DNA of 64,000 nucleotides from Streptomyces werraensis (GTDB lineage: Bacteria > Actinomycetota > Actinomycetes > Streptomycetales > Streptomycetaceae): contig BNBX01000004.1 of the NCBI GenBank assembly GCA_014656175.1, positions 120,290 to 184,289 of the forward strand, read 5' to 3'. Position numbers and translations under genes: made by a program. Of this stretch, positions 25,785-34,941 are shown one piece after another. The notes below the pieces were generated by a model. It did not search any database, was not told the DNA's origin, and was given only the letters and a program-made list of their open reading frames with translations. Positions within the stretch are counted from its first letter, which is position 1; each line of letters opens with the position of its first letter.

Positions 25785-26305
25785 CGGGCCACCGCCTCAC
25801 GGAGTTTGTCGAGGCGCGCGGCGGTCAGTTCCAGCCAGCGCAGGTCGGCCTCGAGGTGGAAGAGAGCGTGGTCGCAGATCAGCTGGTCGGCGAGGTCGCC
25901 CTTGCGCTTGCGCTCGGTGAGGGCGCGCATGCTGCGCAGATGCTCCGACCGCTGCGTGTCGAGGATGTCGGCGGCGTCGCGCTCGGTGAGGAGCGCGAGG
26001 ACGACCTTGGTGTAGAGCGTCGACTGGAGGTACGGCTCGGGCTTCTCCGGCGTGGCGAGCCAGCGGGCGACGTCGGTGACGCCGGCCTCGGTGACGGCGT
26101 ACCGTTTGCGCTCGGGACCGCCTCCGGCCTCGATGCCGTCGACCTCGACGAGGCCGTTCTTCAGCAGCCGCGACATCGTCGAGTAGACCTGGCCGTAGTG
26201 CAGCGGCCGGTCGTGACCGAACTTCTCGTCGAAGGCCCGCTTCAGGTCGTAACCATGGCGCGGACCGGACTCCAGGAGCCCCAGGAGGGTGTGACCGATG
26301 GACAT
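25781..26305 (-). CDS. PadR-family transcriptional regulator of the ABC exporter
   Basis: A 174-residue repressor. The N-terminal PadR winged HTH (MSIGHTLLGLLESGPRHGYDLKRAF, LHYGQVYSTMSRLLKNGLVEVD, ERKRYAVTEAG) is followed by a helical dimerisation domain (Vir_act_alpha_C type, PYLQSTLYTKVVLALLTERDAADIL). The start at ATG 26305 removes residues that would otherwise be encoded by the operator palindrome. First gene of an operon with the ATPase and permease, so it is likely an autoregulated, ligand-released repressor of exporter expression. Confidence 0.9.
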   Translation of the reverse strand: MSIGHTLLGLLESGPRHGYDLKRAFDEKFGHDRPLHYGQVYSTMSRLLKNGLVEVDGIEAGGGPERKRYAVTEAGVTDVARWLATPEKPEPYLQSTLYTKVVLALLTERDAADILDTQRSEHLRSMRALTERKRKGDLADQLICDHALFHLEADLRWLELTAARLDKLREAVAR

Positions 26306-26322
26306 GCGGAGCACTCTACACA

Positions 26323-26349
26323 CCGTGTATACGCAGTGTGTATACACGG
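26323..26349. promoter_or_regulatory. probable PadR operator
   Basis: Perfect inverted repeat CCGTGTATAC - 7 bases - GTATACACGG, 18 bases before the PadR start codon, in an AT-rich patch. The arms are typical of PadR sites (ATGT-8-ACAT-like symmetry). Confidence 0.65.
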
Positions 26350-26462
26350 AGTGTGCAGATCCCGCGCACCCTCGTGACGCCGCAGGTGGGGGCCCGTTGT
26401 CACGGTTCTGTCACCGAGGTCCGGGCACACGTCGGCCCCCGCCTCGTGCGGCGGGGGCCGGT

Positions 26463-26726
26463 TCAGTCGGAGGGCGGGGTCCCGCCCGACGGGGGGCGGG
26501 CGCCCGGGGGGCGGCCTCGGCGGGGGAGGGGGCCCGTCTCGCCGGGGAGGCGGCCCGCCTCCGCGAGGGCGCGGCGCAGCAGGAACTCGATCTGTGCGTT
26601 CGCCGAGCGCAGTTCGTCGCCCGCCCAGCGGGCCAGCGCCTCGTACACCGCCGGGTCCAGCCGCAGCAGCACCTGCTTGCGCTGCGGCCGGCGCTGCGGG
26701 GCCGGGCCCCCGGACGGCGCGGTCAC
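26463..26726 (-). CDS. small ribbon-helix-helix (CopG/Arc-like) protein
   Basis: An 87-residue protein with an Arc/CopG-like segment (RKQVLLRLDPAVYEALARWAGDELRSANAQIEFLLRRALAEAG, about residues 16-58) between Pro/Arg-rich disordered ends. It could bind DNA as a dimer, but could equally be a cytosolic partner of its neighbour. Its GTG start overlaps the SPFH stop (GTGA), showing strict co-translation; the pairing of these two genes recurs in streptomycetes. Confidence 0.7.
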   Translation of the reverse strand: MTAPSGGPAPQRRPQRKQVLLRLDPAVYEALARWAGDELRSANAQIEFLLRRALAEAGRLPGETGPLPRRGRPPGARPPSGGTPPSD

Positions 26727-27658
26727 TGGTAGAGCGTCCCGGTGTTGAGGACCGGCTGCGCCGAGCGGTCACCGCACAGCACGACCATCAGGTTGGACAC
26801 CATCGCCGCCTTCCGCTCGGGGTCGAGGTCCACGATGTCCTGCTCCTGGATACGGGCCAGGGCCGTCTCGACCATGCCCACGGCGCCCTCCACGATCTGC
26901 TGCCGGGCCGCGACGACCGCGCCCGCCTGCTGCCGCTGGAGCATCGCCGAGGCGATCTCGGGGGCGTAGGCGAGGTGCGTGAAGCGGGACTCGATGATCT
27001 GCACGCCGGCGGCCTCGACGCGCGCGTGCAGCTCGACCGCCAGCTTCTCGGTGATCTCCTCGGCGTTGCCGCGCAGCGACAGGCCGTCCTCGTCGTGGGC
27101 GTCGTAGGGGTACTCGATGGCGATGTGCCGCACGGCCGCCTCGGTCTGGGTGGAGACGAACTCGACGTAGTCGTCCACCTCGAAGGTGGCCTGTGCGGTG
27201 TCCTCGACCCGCCAGACCACGACCGCGGCCAGCTCGATCGGGTTGCCGTAGGCGTCGTTCACCTTCAGCACCGCGGTCTCGTGGTTGCGCACCCGGGTGG
27301 AGATCTTGGTGCGCGAGGTGAAGGGGTTCACCCAGCGCAGGCCGTCCTGGCGGATGGTGCCCCGGTAGCGGCCGAAGAGCTGCACGACCCGTGCCTCGCC
27401 CGGCGCCACCATGTTCAGCCCGCACATCGCGAGGAACGCGGCGAGCGCGACGACGATGCCGCCGGTGATGAGGCCGGCCTTCGCGCCCGTGCTCCCGACC
27501 GCCGTGGCCGCGACGACCATCGCCACGCCGCCCAGCAGTCCGAGCAGTCCGAGGAGCAGGGCGAGGCCGCCGCCGATGCTGTGGGCCGGGACCTCCCGGA
27601 CGCGCGGCGCCGGCATCTCGGGCACGTCGGCCGTGACCTGCGGGTCGTGTGCGGTCAT
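26723..27658 (-). CDS. SPFH/Band 7 domain membrane protein
   Basis: A 311-residue stomatin/flotillin-like protein. Two adjacent N-terminal hydrophobic helices (about residues 30-75) are followed by an SPFH domain ([122 protein letters not shown]). Such proteins oligomerise on the membrane and organise microdomains. It is the first gene of a two-gene unit with the RHH protein. Confidence 0.9.
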   Translation of the reverse strand: MTAHDPQVTADVPEMPAPRVREVPAHSIGGGLALLLGLLGLLGGVAMVVAATAVGSTGAKAGLITGGIVVALAAFLAMCGLNMVAPGEARVVQLFGRYRGTIRQDGLRWVNPFTSRTKISTRVRNHETAVLKVNDAYGNPIELAAVVVWRVEDTAQATFEVDDYVEFVSTQTEAAVRHIAIEYPYDAHDEDGLSLRGNAEEITEKLAVELHARVEAAGVQIIESRFTHLAYAPEIASAMLQRQQAGAVVAARQQIVEGAVGMVETALARIQEQDIVDLDPERKAAMVSNLMVVLCGDRSAQPVLNTGTLYQ

Positions 27659-27724
27659 GGAGGATCCCCCGCTTCTCCGCGCGTCACCCGCGCGGTGTTC
27701 GCTGTCTATCGTCTGTCTAGCTAA

Positions 27725-27734
27725 GTGATATCAC
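27725..27734. promoter_or_regulatory. GTGATATCAC palindrome in the SPFH promoter region
   Basis: A perfect 10-bp palindrome inside an AT-rich block (27700-27740) with TCTAGCTAAG beside it, about 70 bases upstream of the SPFH start. It is likely an operator or part of the promoter of the SPFH-RHH unit. Confidence 0.5.
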
Positions 27735-27928
27735 ATTACCCGTTCATGGCAACCTCGTACCGCTTTCGAACGTCGGTTCCGTTGGAGTGGGTGCTGATTG
27801 TCACGTCCGTAAAGGCCGGATCGGCAGCCCTTTGTCATAGCTCCCGGTGTTAGCTTGCTGAGCTGACCTGAGCGGCGAACGCGTGTGCCGCGTGAGCACA
27901 CAGATACGAAGCGGAGCGGAACAGGCGC

Positions 27929-30217
27929 ATGGGACGAGCGGAAGAAAGACGCGCACGACAGCGCGGCGGGCGCCGTGCGGCACCCAAGGGCCGCCGCGCT
28001 GCCGCCGCGGGCGGCCGCACCGGCATACGCCGCCTCTTCACCTGGAAGAAGATCGTCGGCACGTTCTTCACCCTGTGCCTGCTCGGCATGGGCGCCTTCA
28101 TCGTGCTGTACATGCTGATCGACATTCCGGAGGGGAACGCCGACGCCGAGCTGCAGAGCAACGTCTACGAGTACAGCGACGGCAGCCTCATGGCCCGGGA
28201 CGGCGACCGCAACCGCGAGATCGTCGACCTCGCCAGGGTCCCCAAGCCCGTGCAGCGCACGTTCGTCGCCGCCGAGAACAAGACGTTCTACAAGGACTCC
28301 GGCGTGGACCTGAAGGGCACCGCCCGCGGTGTCCTCAACACCCTGTCCGGCAAGGGCGCGCAGGGCGGCTCGACGATCACCCAGCAGTACGTCAAGAACT
28401 ACTACCTGACGCAGGAACAGACCGTCTCCCGCAAGCTCAAGGAGCTGGTCATCTCCCTGAAGCTGGACCGGGAGAAGTCCAAGGACTACATCCTCGCCGG
28501 GTACATCAACACCAGCTACTACGGCCGCGGCGCCTACGGCATCCAGGCCGCCGCCCAGGCCTACTACCGCGTCGACGCCGAGGACCTCACCGTCGAACAG
28601 GGCGCCTACCTGGCCGCGCTGCTCCAGGCGCCCAACCAGTACGACTGGGCGATCGCCAGCGACAAGGGCAAGAAGCTCGTCCAGGAGCGCTGGGACTACG
28701 TCCTGGACAACATGGTCGAGCAGAAGTGGCTGGACGCCGGCGAGCGCGCGGGCATGAAGTTCCCCGTGCCCGAGGAGCCAAAGGCGGCCCCCGGCATGGA
28801 GGGCCAGACCGGCTACCTGGTCGAGGCGGCCAACGCGGCCGTCAAGCAGCAGCTCGTCGACCAGGGCGTCGCCGAGGACCTGGAACAGGCCAAGGCGCTG
28901 CTGGACCGCGGCGGCTACACCATCACGCTGAACATCGACAAGAAGAAGCAGAAGGCGCTGGAGAAGGCGGTCAAGGACCGGCTCACCAGCAAGCTCGACC
29001 CGAAGAAGCGGGACGTCGACGCCGACGTCCAGGCCGGGGCCGTCTCCGTCGACCCGAAGACCGGCAAGGTCGTGGCGATGTACGGCGGCGTGGACTACGT
29101 GAAGCACTACACCAACAACGCCACCCGCAAGGACTACCAGCCGGCCTCCACCTTCAAGCCGGTGATCCTCGCGGCGGCCGTCGACCGGGGCGCCGAGACC
29201 CAGGACGGCGTGCCCATCACGGCCGACACGCTCTACGACGGCGACAGCAAGCGCCCCGTGGTCGAGGACGGCAAGAAGGTCGGCTTCGCCCCGCCCAACG
29301 AGGACGACCGGGACTACGGCGACATCACCGTCCAGGAGGCGATGAACAAGTCCGTCAACTCCGTCTTCGCGCAGATGGGCGTCGACGTCGGCATGACGGA
29401 CGTGATGAAGACCGCGGGCGCGCTCGGCATGAGCGAGAACCTCGACCCGTTCCCGGCGCAGACCCTGGGCACCATGGGCGCCAGCCCGATGCAGATGGCC
29501 GGCGTCTACGCCACCCTCGCCAACCACGGCAAGCAGGTCACGCCGTCGATCGTGAAGTCGGTCGAGCACAAGGACCGCACGATCGAGATGCCCGACCCGG
29601 TCGGCGGGTCCGTCATCAGCCGCCGCGCCGCCGACACGGTCACCTCGGTGCTCACCGGCGTGGTCGACGACGGTACGGCGAAGGTTTCCGTGCGGGACAA
29701 CCCGCTGCGCGACGGTCAGCAGGTCGCGGGCAAGACCGGAACCTCCGACGACAACAAGTCGGCCTGGTTCACCGGCTACACGCCCGACCTGGTCACCTCC
29801 GTCGGCCTGTTCGGCGAGGACCCGAAGACGGGCAAGCAGGTCCCGATGTACGGGGCCGGCGGCGTCGACCGCGTCAACGGCGGTGGCTTCCCCGCCGAGA
29901 TCTGGGCCGCGTACACCTTCGGCGTGCTGGACAAGGTCTCCGAGTTCGACCTGGAGACCCAGCAGGGCGCGGGCGTGGCCCCCACCCGGAGCCCGTCGCA
30001 GTCGGAGACGGAGTCCGAGACGCCGTCGCAGACGCCGACGACGGAGGAGCCGACGACGTCGGCCCCGCCGTCGACCACGTCCCCGCCGCCGACGACGGAA
30101 CCCCCGACCCAGACGCCGACGTCACCCCCGCCGTCGCAGACGCAGACGACCCCGCCGCCTCCGACCTTCGACCTCCCGGGCGGCCCCGACGAGCCCCTGG
30201 ACAACGACCGCGAATAG
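27929..30217 (+). CDS. class A penicillin-binding protein (transglycosylase-transpeptidase)
   Basis: A 762-residue bifunctional peptidoglycan synthase. A basic cytoplasmic tail and one membrane anchor (about residues 42-65) are followed by a GT51 domain with the catalytic Glu in FVAAENKTFYKDSGVD and QGGSTITQQYVKNYYLT, then a transpeptidase domain with S407TFK, S475VN and K602TGTS. The C-terminus (from about residue 690) is a Thr/Pro/Ser-rich extracellular tail containing long TPTS/PPPS repeats. Located apart from the division cluster, it probably serves in lateral or sporulation wall synthesis. Confidence 0.93.
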   Translation: MGRAEERRARQRGGRRAAPKGRRAAAAGGRTGIRRLFTWKKIVGTFFTLCLLGMGAFIVLYMLIDIPEGNADAELQSNVYEYSDGSLMARDGDRNREIVDLARVPKPVQRTFVAAENKTFYKDSGVDLKGTARGVLNTLSGKGAQGGSTITQQYVKNYYLTQEQTVSRKLKELVISLKLDREKSKDYILAGYINTSYYGRGAYGIQAAAQAYYRVDAEDLTVEQGAYLAALLQAPNQYDWAIASDKGKKLVQERWDYVLDNMVEQKWLDAGERAGMKFPVPEEPKAAPGMEGQTGYLVEAANAAVKQQLVDQGVAEDLEQAKALLDRGGYTITLNIDKKKQKALEKAVKDRLTSKLDPKKRDVDADVQAGAVSVDPKTGKVVAMYGGVDYVKHYTNNATRKDYQPASTFKPVILAAAVDRGAETQDGVPITADTLYDGDSKRPVVEDGKKVGFAPPNEDDRDYGDITVQEAMNKSVNSVFAQMGVDVGMTDVMKTAGALGMSENLDPFPAQTLGTMGASPMQMAGVYATLANHGKQVTPSIVKSVEHKDRTIEMPDPVGGSVISRRAADTVTSVLTGVVDDGTAKVSVRDNPLRDGQQVAGKTGTSDDNKSAWFTGYTPDLVTSVGLFGEDPKTGKQVPMYGAGGVDRVNGGGFPAEIWAAYTFGVLDKVSEFDLETQQGAGVAPTRSPSQSETESETPSQTPTTEEPTTSAPPSTTSPPPTTEPPTQTPTSPPPSQTQTTPPPPTFDLPGGPDEPLDNDRE

Positions 30218-30226
30218 GGCCCGACA

Positions 30227-30270
30227 CGCGCAGTTCCCCGCGCCCCTGAAGGGGCGCGGGGAACTGCGCG
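30227..30270. terminator. 20-bp perfect hairpin, member of a dispersed GC-rich repeat
   Basis: CGCGCAGTTCCCCGCGCCCC pairs perfectly with its complement, loop TGAA, between the convergent PBP and SpoIIE-type phosphatase genes. One arm (GGGGCGCGGGGAACTGCGCG) is the same sequence repeated in tandem at 39840-40190, so it is one copy of a repeat family co-opted as a terminator. Confidence 0.75.
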
Positions 30271-30287
30271 AGCAACCCGCGGAGCAC

Positions 30288-32390
30288 TCAGCCGTGGTTC
30301 AGCTCGAACCACACCACCTTCCCGGTGCTCAGCCGAGTGGCCCCCCACCGCCGTGCAAGCCGGTTGACCAGATACAACCCACGCCCGCCCTCGTCCGTCG
30401 CCCGCGCCTGCCGCAGCCGCGGCAACTGCGGCACGTCGTCCCCGACCTCGCACCGCAGCACGTCCGTGCGCAGCAACCGCAGCGTCACCGGCCGCGACGC
30501 GTACCGCACGGCGTTGGTCACGACCTCGCTGACCAGCAGCTCCACCGAGTCGCTCAGGTCGTCCATGCCCCAGCGGGACAGCTGCCGCCGGGCAAGACGC
30601 CGCGCCCGCCCGGGCGCCGCGTCCTCCGGCTCCAGGAACCAGTACGCGACATCGCTCGGCGCGATCCCGTCGAAGCGGGCGGCGAGCAGCGCGATGTCGT
30701 CGTCCCGGTCGCCCGGGCCGAGCATGTCGAGCACCTCGTCGCACAGCGCCTCGAGCGGCGGCGGATGGTCCGGCCCGGTCAGCTGCGCGGTCGCGGCGAG
30801 CTTCTCCCGCAGCTGCTCGATGCCGGTCCACACGTCACGCAGCCGGGACTCCACCAGACCGTCGGTGTAGAGCAGCAGCGTCGCTCCGGCGGGCGCCTCC
30901 AGCTCCACGGCCTCGAAGTCCACCCCGCCCACGCCGATCGGGGCGCCCGCGGGCACCCGCAGCACCTCCGCGCGCCCGCCCAGGTGCAGCAGAACGGGCG
31001 GCGGATGGCCGGCGTTGGCGACGGTGATGCGGTGCGCGACCGGGTCGTACACCGCGTAGAGGCAGGTCGCCATGCGGTCCACGCCGAGCCGCTGGGCCTG
31101 CTCGTCGAGGTGGTGCAGCACCTCCTGCGGCGGCAGGTCGAGCCCGGCGAGGGTCTGCGCGGTGGTGCGCAGCTGGCCCATGATCGCCGCCGACGTCATG
31201 GAGTGGCCCATCACGTCGCCGACCACCAGGGCGACCCGGCTGCCGGGCAACGGGATCGCGTCGTACCAGTCGCCGCCGACCCGCGCGGTCTCCGCGGCCG
31301 GCAGGTACCGCGACGCCAGCCGGACGCCGGTGCAGCGGGGCAGGGTCTCCGGCAGCATCGTGCGCTGGAGCTCGTCCGCGATGTACGCCTCACGCCCGTA
31401 CAGCACGGCCTTGTCGATGCCGAGGGCGCTGTGCGTGGCGAGCTGCGCCGCGACCAGCAGGTCGTCGGCCTCGAACGGGATGCGCTCGGGACGGCGCAGG
31501 AACAGCGCGGCGCCGATCACCCGGCGGCGTCCGCGCAGCGGCGCGAGGACCGCGCGCTGGCCGTCCGGGACGGCCGCCGCGCCCTCCTCGCCGAGGAGTT
31601 CGGGCAGCGCCGCCCGCGCGGCCGGGGCGTCCGTGAACACCGGACGGACCCCGCGCAGCACCTCGGCGAGCGCGCTGCCGGGCCGCACCGTGCACAGCTC
31701 CTCGCCGACCGAGTCCAGCTCGGACGGCTGCTCCGGCGGCGCGATCGGCATGAACCCGCCGCCCTCGGTGTCCCGCTCGGCGGGGATCCGGTCGGTCCGG
31801 CGCAGCCGCAGCACCAGCGGGCCCGTGGGCCGCTCGTCGCCGACCGGCAGCGGGTCACGCAGATACACCAGGATCGCGTCGGAGAAGGTCGGCACGGTCG
31901 CCCGGCACAGCCCCATCACGATCTCGTCCAGGTCGATGCCGCGGGCGATCCGCCGGGTGGCCGCGCCGACGAAGCGCAGCCGGTCCCCGTCCCGCCGCAT
32001 GGGCGTGGGGCGGCCCGGCCGTGCCACCTGGCCCGTGCGGCGCTCCTTGCCGGCCGGGGCCCGGTCCACCCGGCCCTGCCCGTCGGCGGGCTGGACCGGG
32101 ATGCCGTCCGGCGCGGGCCGCGGACGGTGGGCGTCCGGCTCCGCGTCCGGGCCGGCGCCCGGCTGGGAGTGCTCGGACGCGGGACCGTCCGCCGCGTCGG
32201 GCGCCGGCCCGCCGGCGGTGACGGCGCCGGGCGCGGGCGGCTCACCGCCGGAGCGGCCCTGTGCCGGTAAAGCGGCCCCCGCACCGGCCGCCGGGGAACG
32301 CAGGAACGCCCCGCGGGGATCCGCGGGGTCCACGCCCGGCTGGGGGCGCTCGAAGGAGGTCGGCTGCTCCGTCACGCGTGTCGAGTCCAT
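30288..32390 (-). CDS. SpoIIE/RsbU-type PP2C phosphatase with GAF and anti-sigma-like ATPase domains, TTA codon
   Basis: A 700-residue signalling protein. An N-terminal disordered Pro/Ala-rich stretch (about 130 residues) is followed by a GAF-like sensor (about 150-330), a SpoIIE-type PP2C phosphatase (about 350-555; RVGGDWYDAIPLPGSRVALVVGDVMGH) and a C-terminal HATPase domain (about 565-695; VELLVSEVVTNAVRYASRPV). It would control an anti-anti-sigma factor in a partner-switching cascade. Codon 41 (32270-32268) is TTA, so production should require bldA. It is single, converging on the PBP gene. Confidence 0.9.
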   Translation of the reverse strand: MDSTRVTEQPTSFERPQPGVDPADPRGAFLRSPAAGAGAALPAQGRSGGEPPAPGAVTAGGPAPDAADGPASEHSQPGAGPDAEPDAHRPRPAPDGIPVQPADGQGRVDRAPAGKERRTGQVARPGRPTPMRRDGDRLRFVGAATRRIARGIDLDEIVMGLCRATVPTFSDAILVYLRDPLPVGDERPTGPLVLRLRRTDRIPAERDTEGGGFMPIAPPEQPSELDSVGEELCTVRPGSALAEVLRGVRPVFTDAPAARAALPELLGEEGAAAVPDGQRAVLAPLRGRRRVIGAALFLRRPERIPFEADDLLVAAQLATHSALGIDKAVLYGREAYIADELQRTMLPETLPRCTGVRLASRYLPAAETARVGGDWYDAIPLPGSRVALVVGDVMGHSMTSAAIMGQLRTTAQTLAGLDLPPQEVLHHLDEQAQRLGVDRMATCLYAVYDPVAHRITVANAGHPPPVLLHLGGRAEVLRVPAGAPIGVGGVDFEAVELEAPAGATLLLYTDGLVESRLRDVWTGIEQLREKLAATAQLTGPDHPPPLEALCDEVLDMLGPGDRDDDIALLAARFDGIAPSDVAYWFLEPEDAAPGRARRLARRQLSRWGMDDLSDSVELLVSEVVTNAVRYASRPVTLRLLRTDVLRCEVGDDVPQLPRLRQARATDEGGRGLYLVNRLARRWGATRLSTGKVVWFELNHG

Positions 32391-32664
32391 CCGTCCGGCG
32401 CACGCCGTGCGCGCGGTTCGCTCCGCCGAAACTCCGATACCCGGAACAGGTGCCCCCGGAACGGATTTCGCGTGTGGTCAGAGGTTGTTCCTGCGACGCC
32501 GGCCGGCCGTCGTCGGCCCGTGCCGGTGGTTCCGTACCCCTCGCTCACGTCCTGCCGCCCCTCGGTGACGTCCGGTCAAGCTTCGCGCGCGCTCCGGTGG
32601 TTGCTGCTCCGCGCCCTTGCGGACGACGATCCTACGTTTCCTGCCCGGGGGCGCAGCAAGGGTC

Positions 32665-33357
32665 TCACGGGGATGCGTGCGCCGCTGTGCGGTCCCAGTC
32701 CTGTGGGAGTGACGGTACAGCCCAGGACGGATCCGGACGCCAGTTCTCCCAGCCGTCCGAGAACGGAGGCCCCCAGGCGTCGATCACCGCGACCGCGGCG
32801 CGCCCGGCCTCGCGCACCCGCCGGGCCAGCGCGGGATCCATCAGACCGTCCCGCTGGGCCTGCGCGAACTCGTCCTCGTCCCGCCAGTGCCAGCCGCCGT
32901 CCGGCTGCACGGAGATGTCCAGGAAGTGGTCCTCGGAGTCCACCCCGCCCGCCCAGCGGACGAGCGGCTCCTCCAGGTTCACGTACCAGTTCTTGAACCG
33001 CCAGCCCGGCTCCCAGAACAGCCACACCGACCAGGGCTCGCCGGGCCGGGCCAGCTTCAGCACGCCGGTGCCGAACCAGCGGTCCTTCTGCACCGTGCGC
33101 GGCTTGGTGTAGCGGGTGGCGAGGGGCTCCCGGTGGACGGGGGTGCCGTCGGCGAGGACGGGTCTCACGCACTGGGTGCCCGGCGCCATCCAGACGGCGA
33201 GCAGCTCCGAGTCGTCGCGCACGACCGTGACGGGGCGCGCGATGTGGATGCGCGCGCCGCCGTTCTCCCGGTACCGCCACAGGATGTGCGTCCCGGGCTC
33301 CCAGTGACGGGCCGCTCCGCCCGCGTGGCCGCGCGTCGTGGTTCCACCCTCTGTCAT
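32665..33357 (-). CDS. DUF402 / FomD-like protein
   Basis: A 230-residue DUF402 protein. It has a beta-barrel core (HILWRYRENGGARIHIARPVTVVRDDSELLAVWM) and an acidic cluster typical of the FomD nucleotide hydrolases: NWYVNLEEPLVRW, GVDSEDHFLDISVQPDGGWHWRDEDEF. FomD hydrolyses cytidylylated phosphonate esters in fosfomycin synthesis; most relatives are of unknown substrate, so I infer a metal-dependent nucleotidyl or phosphodiester hydrolase only. It is followed on the same strand by the SpoIIE-like gene after 274 bases containing no clear feature. Confidence 0.8.
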   Translation of the reverse strand: MTEGGTTTRGHAGGAARHWEPGTHILWRYRENGGARIHIARPVTVVRDDSELLAVWMAPGTQCVRPVLADGTPVHREPLATRYTKPRTVQKDRWFGTGVLKLARPGEPWSVWLFWEPGWRFKNWYVNLEEPLVRWAGGVDSEDHFLDISVQPDGGWHWRDEDEFAQAQRDGLMDPALARRVREAGRAAVAVIDAWGPPFSDGWENWRPDPSWAVPSLPQDWDRTAAHASP

Positions 33358-33429
33358 GCGCAGATATTAGGTGGCCGGACCACACAGCGCTGCGGCCCCC
33401 GTCACGGTTCACCCCCGGTGCGCCGGTCT

Positions 33430-34833
33430 TTACGGCCGTGTCATCCGCAGGACATCCAGCGCCTCGTCCAGTTGTTCCACGGTCAGGTCGCCGCGCTCGA
33501 CATAGCCGCCCTCGAGCACGACCTGACGGATCGTCTTGCGGTCCGCGAGCGACTTCTTGGCGACCTTGGCGGCCTCCTCGTAGCCGATGTACTTGTTCAG
33601 CGGGGTGACCACGGACGGTGAGGACTCGGCGTACTCGCGGGCCCGCTCCCGGTCGGCGGTGATCCCGTCGACCGTGCGGTCCGCGAGGAGGCGGGAGACG
33701 TTGGCGAGCAGCCGCACCGACTCCAGCACGTTCTTGGCGATCACCGGCAGCATGACGTTCAGCTCGAAGTTGCCGGACGCGCCGGCCGCGGCGACGGTGG
33801 CGTCGTTGCCCGTGACCTGCGCGCACACCATCAGCACGGCCTCCGGGATCACCGGGTTGACCTTGCCGGGCATGATCGAGGAGCCGGGCTGGAGGTCGGG
33901 CAGGGCGATCTCGGCGAGGCCGGTGCGCGGACCGGACGCCATCCACCGCAGATCGTTCGCGATCTTCGTCAGGCCGACGGCGATCGTGCGGAGCTGGCCG
34001 CTGGTCTCCACCACGCCGTCCCGGGCGCCCTGCGCCTCGAAGTGGTTCCGTGCCTCGGTCAGCGGCAGCCCGGTCGCCCGCGCCACCTCCTCGATGACGG
34101 CGGCGGAGAACCCGGGCGGGGTGTTGATGCCGGTGCCGACGGCGGTGCCGCCCAGCGGCAGCTCGGCCAGCCGGGGCAGCGAGGCGCGCAGCCGCTCCAC
34201 GCCGTACCGCACCTGGGCGGCGTACCCGCCGAACTCCTGGCCCAGGGTGACGGGTGTGGCGTCCATCAGATGGGTGCGCCCGGACTTCACCACGTCCGCG
34301 AACTCCTCCGCCTTGCGCTCCAGGGCGGCGGCGAGGTGCTCCAGGGCCGGGACCAGGTCCCGGGTGACCGCGGCGGTGGCGGCGATGTGCAGCGACGAGG
34401 GGAAGACGTCGTTGGACGACTGCGAGGCGTTGACGTGGTCGTTGGGGTGGACGTCCCGGCCCAGCCGCTCGGTGGCGAGGGTGGCGATCACCTCGTTGGT
34501 GTTCATGTTGGACGAGGTGCCGGACCCGGTCTGGAACACGTCCACGGGGAAATGGTCGTCCCACCGGCCCTCGGCGACCTCCGCGGCCGCCTCCTGGATC
34601 GCCTCGGCGATCTCCTTGTCCAGCACCCCGAGCCGGGCGTTCACCTTGGCCGCGGCGCCCTTGACACGGGCCAGCGCCTCGATGTGGGCGCGCTCCAGGC
34701 GCTGCCCGGAGACGGGGAAGTTCTCCACCGCGCGCTGGGTCTGCGCCCGCCACTTGGCGTCGGCCGGGACCCGCACCTCTCCCATGGAGTCGTGCTCGAT
34801 GCGGTAGTTCCGGTCGTCGTCCGTCGTCGTCAT
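33430..34833 (-). CDS. fumC: class II fumarate hydratase
   Basis: A 467-residue fumarase interconverting fumarate and malate in the TCA cycle. Signature regions: [59 protein letters not shown] and [16 protein letters not shown] (active-site loop). Two ATGs are adjacent; the second (34833) has GGAGG with six bases of spacing. It needs no iron-sulfur cluster. A second, oxygen-sensitive type of fumarase is encoded 1.9 kb upstream, so the two probably divide work according to iron or redox state. Confidence 0.96.
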   Translation of the reverse strand: MTTTDDDRNYRIEHDSMGEVRVPADAKWRAQTQRAVENFPVSGQRLERAHIEALARVKGAAAKVNARLGVLDKEIAEAIQEAAAEVAEGRWDDHFPVDVFQTGSGTSSNMNTNEVIATLATERLGRDVHPNDHVNASQSSNDVFPSSLHIAATAAVTRDLVPALEHLAAALERKAEEFADVVKSGRTHLMDATPVTLGQEFGGYAAQVRYGVERLRASLPRLAELPLGGTAVGTGINTPPGFSAAVIEEVARATGLPLTEARNHFEAQGARDGVVETSGQLRTIAVGLTKIANDLRWMASGPRTGLAEIALPDLQPGSSIMPGKVNPVIPEAVLMVCAQVTGNDATVAAAGASGNFELNVMLPVIAKNVLESVRLLANVSRLLADRTVDGITADRERAREYAESSPSVVTPLNKYIGYEEAAKVAKKSLADRKTIRQVVLEGGYVERGDLTVEQLDEALDVLRMTRP

Positions 34834-34941
34834 CATGTACCTCCCGTGGAGCACAGCAGCGGTGTCGGACGAGCGTATTCCCCGGAAAGGCCGTCCGCCC
34901 CGCCGCGCGTCGCGCGGCGGGGCGGGGACCCGTGGGGGGTG

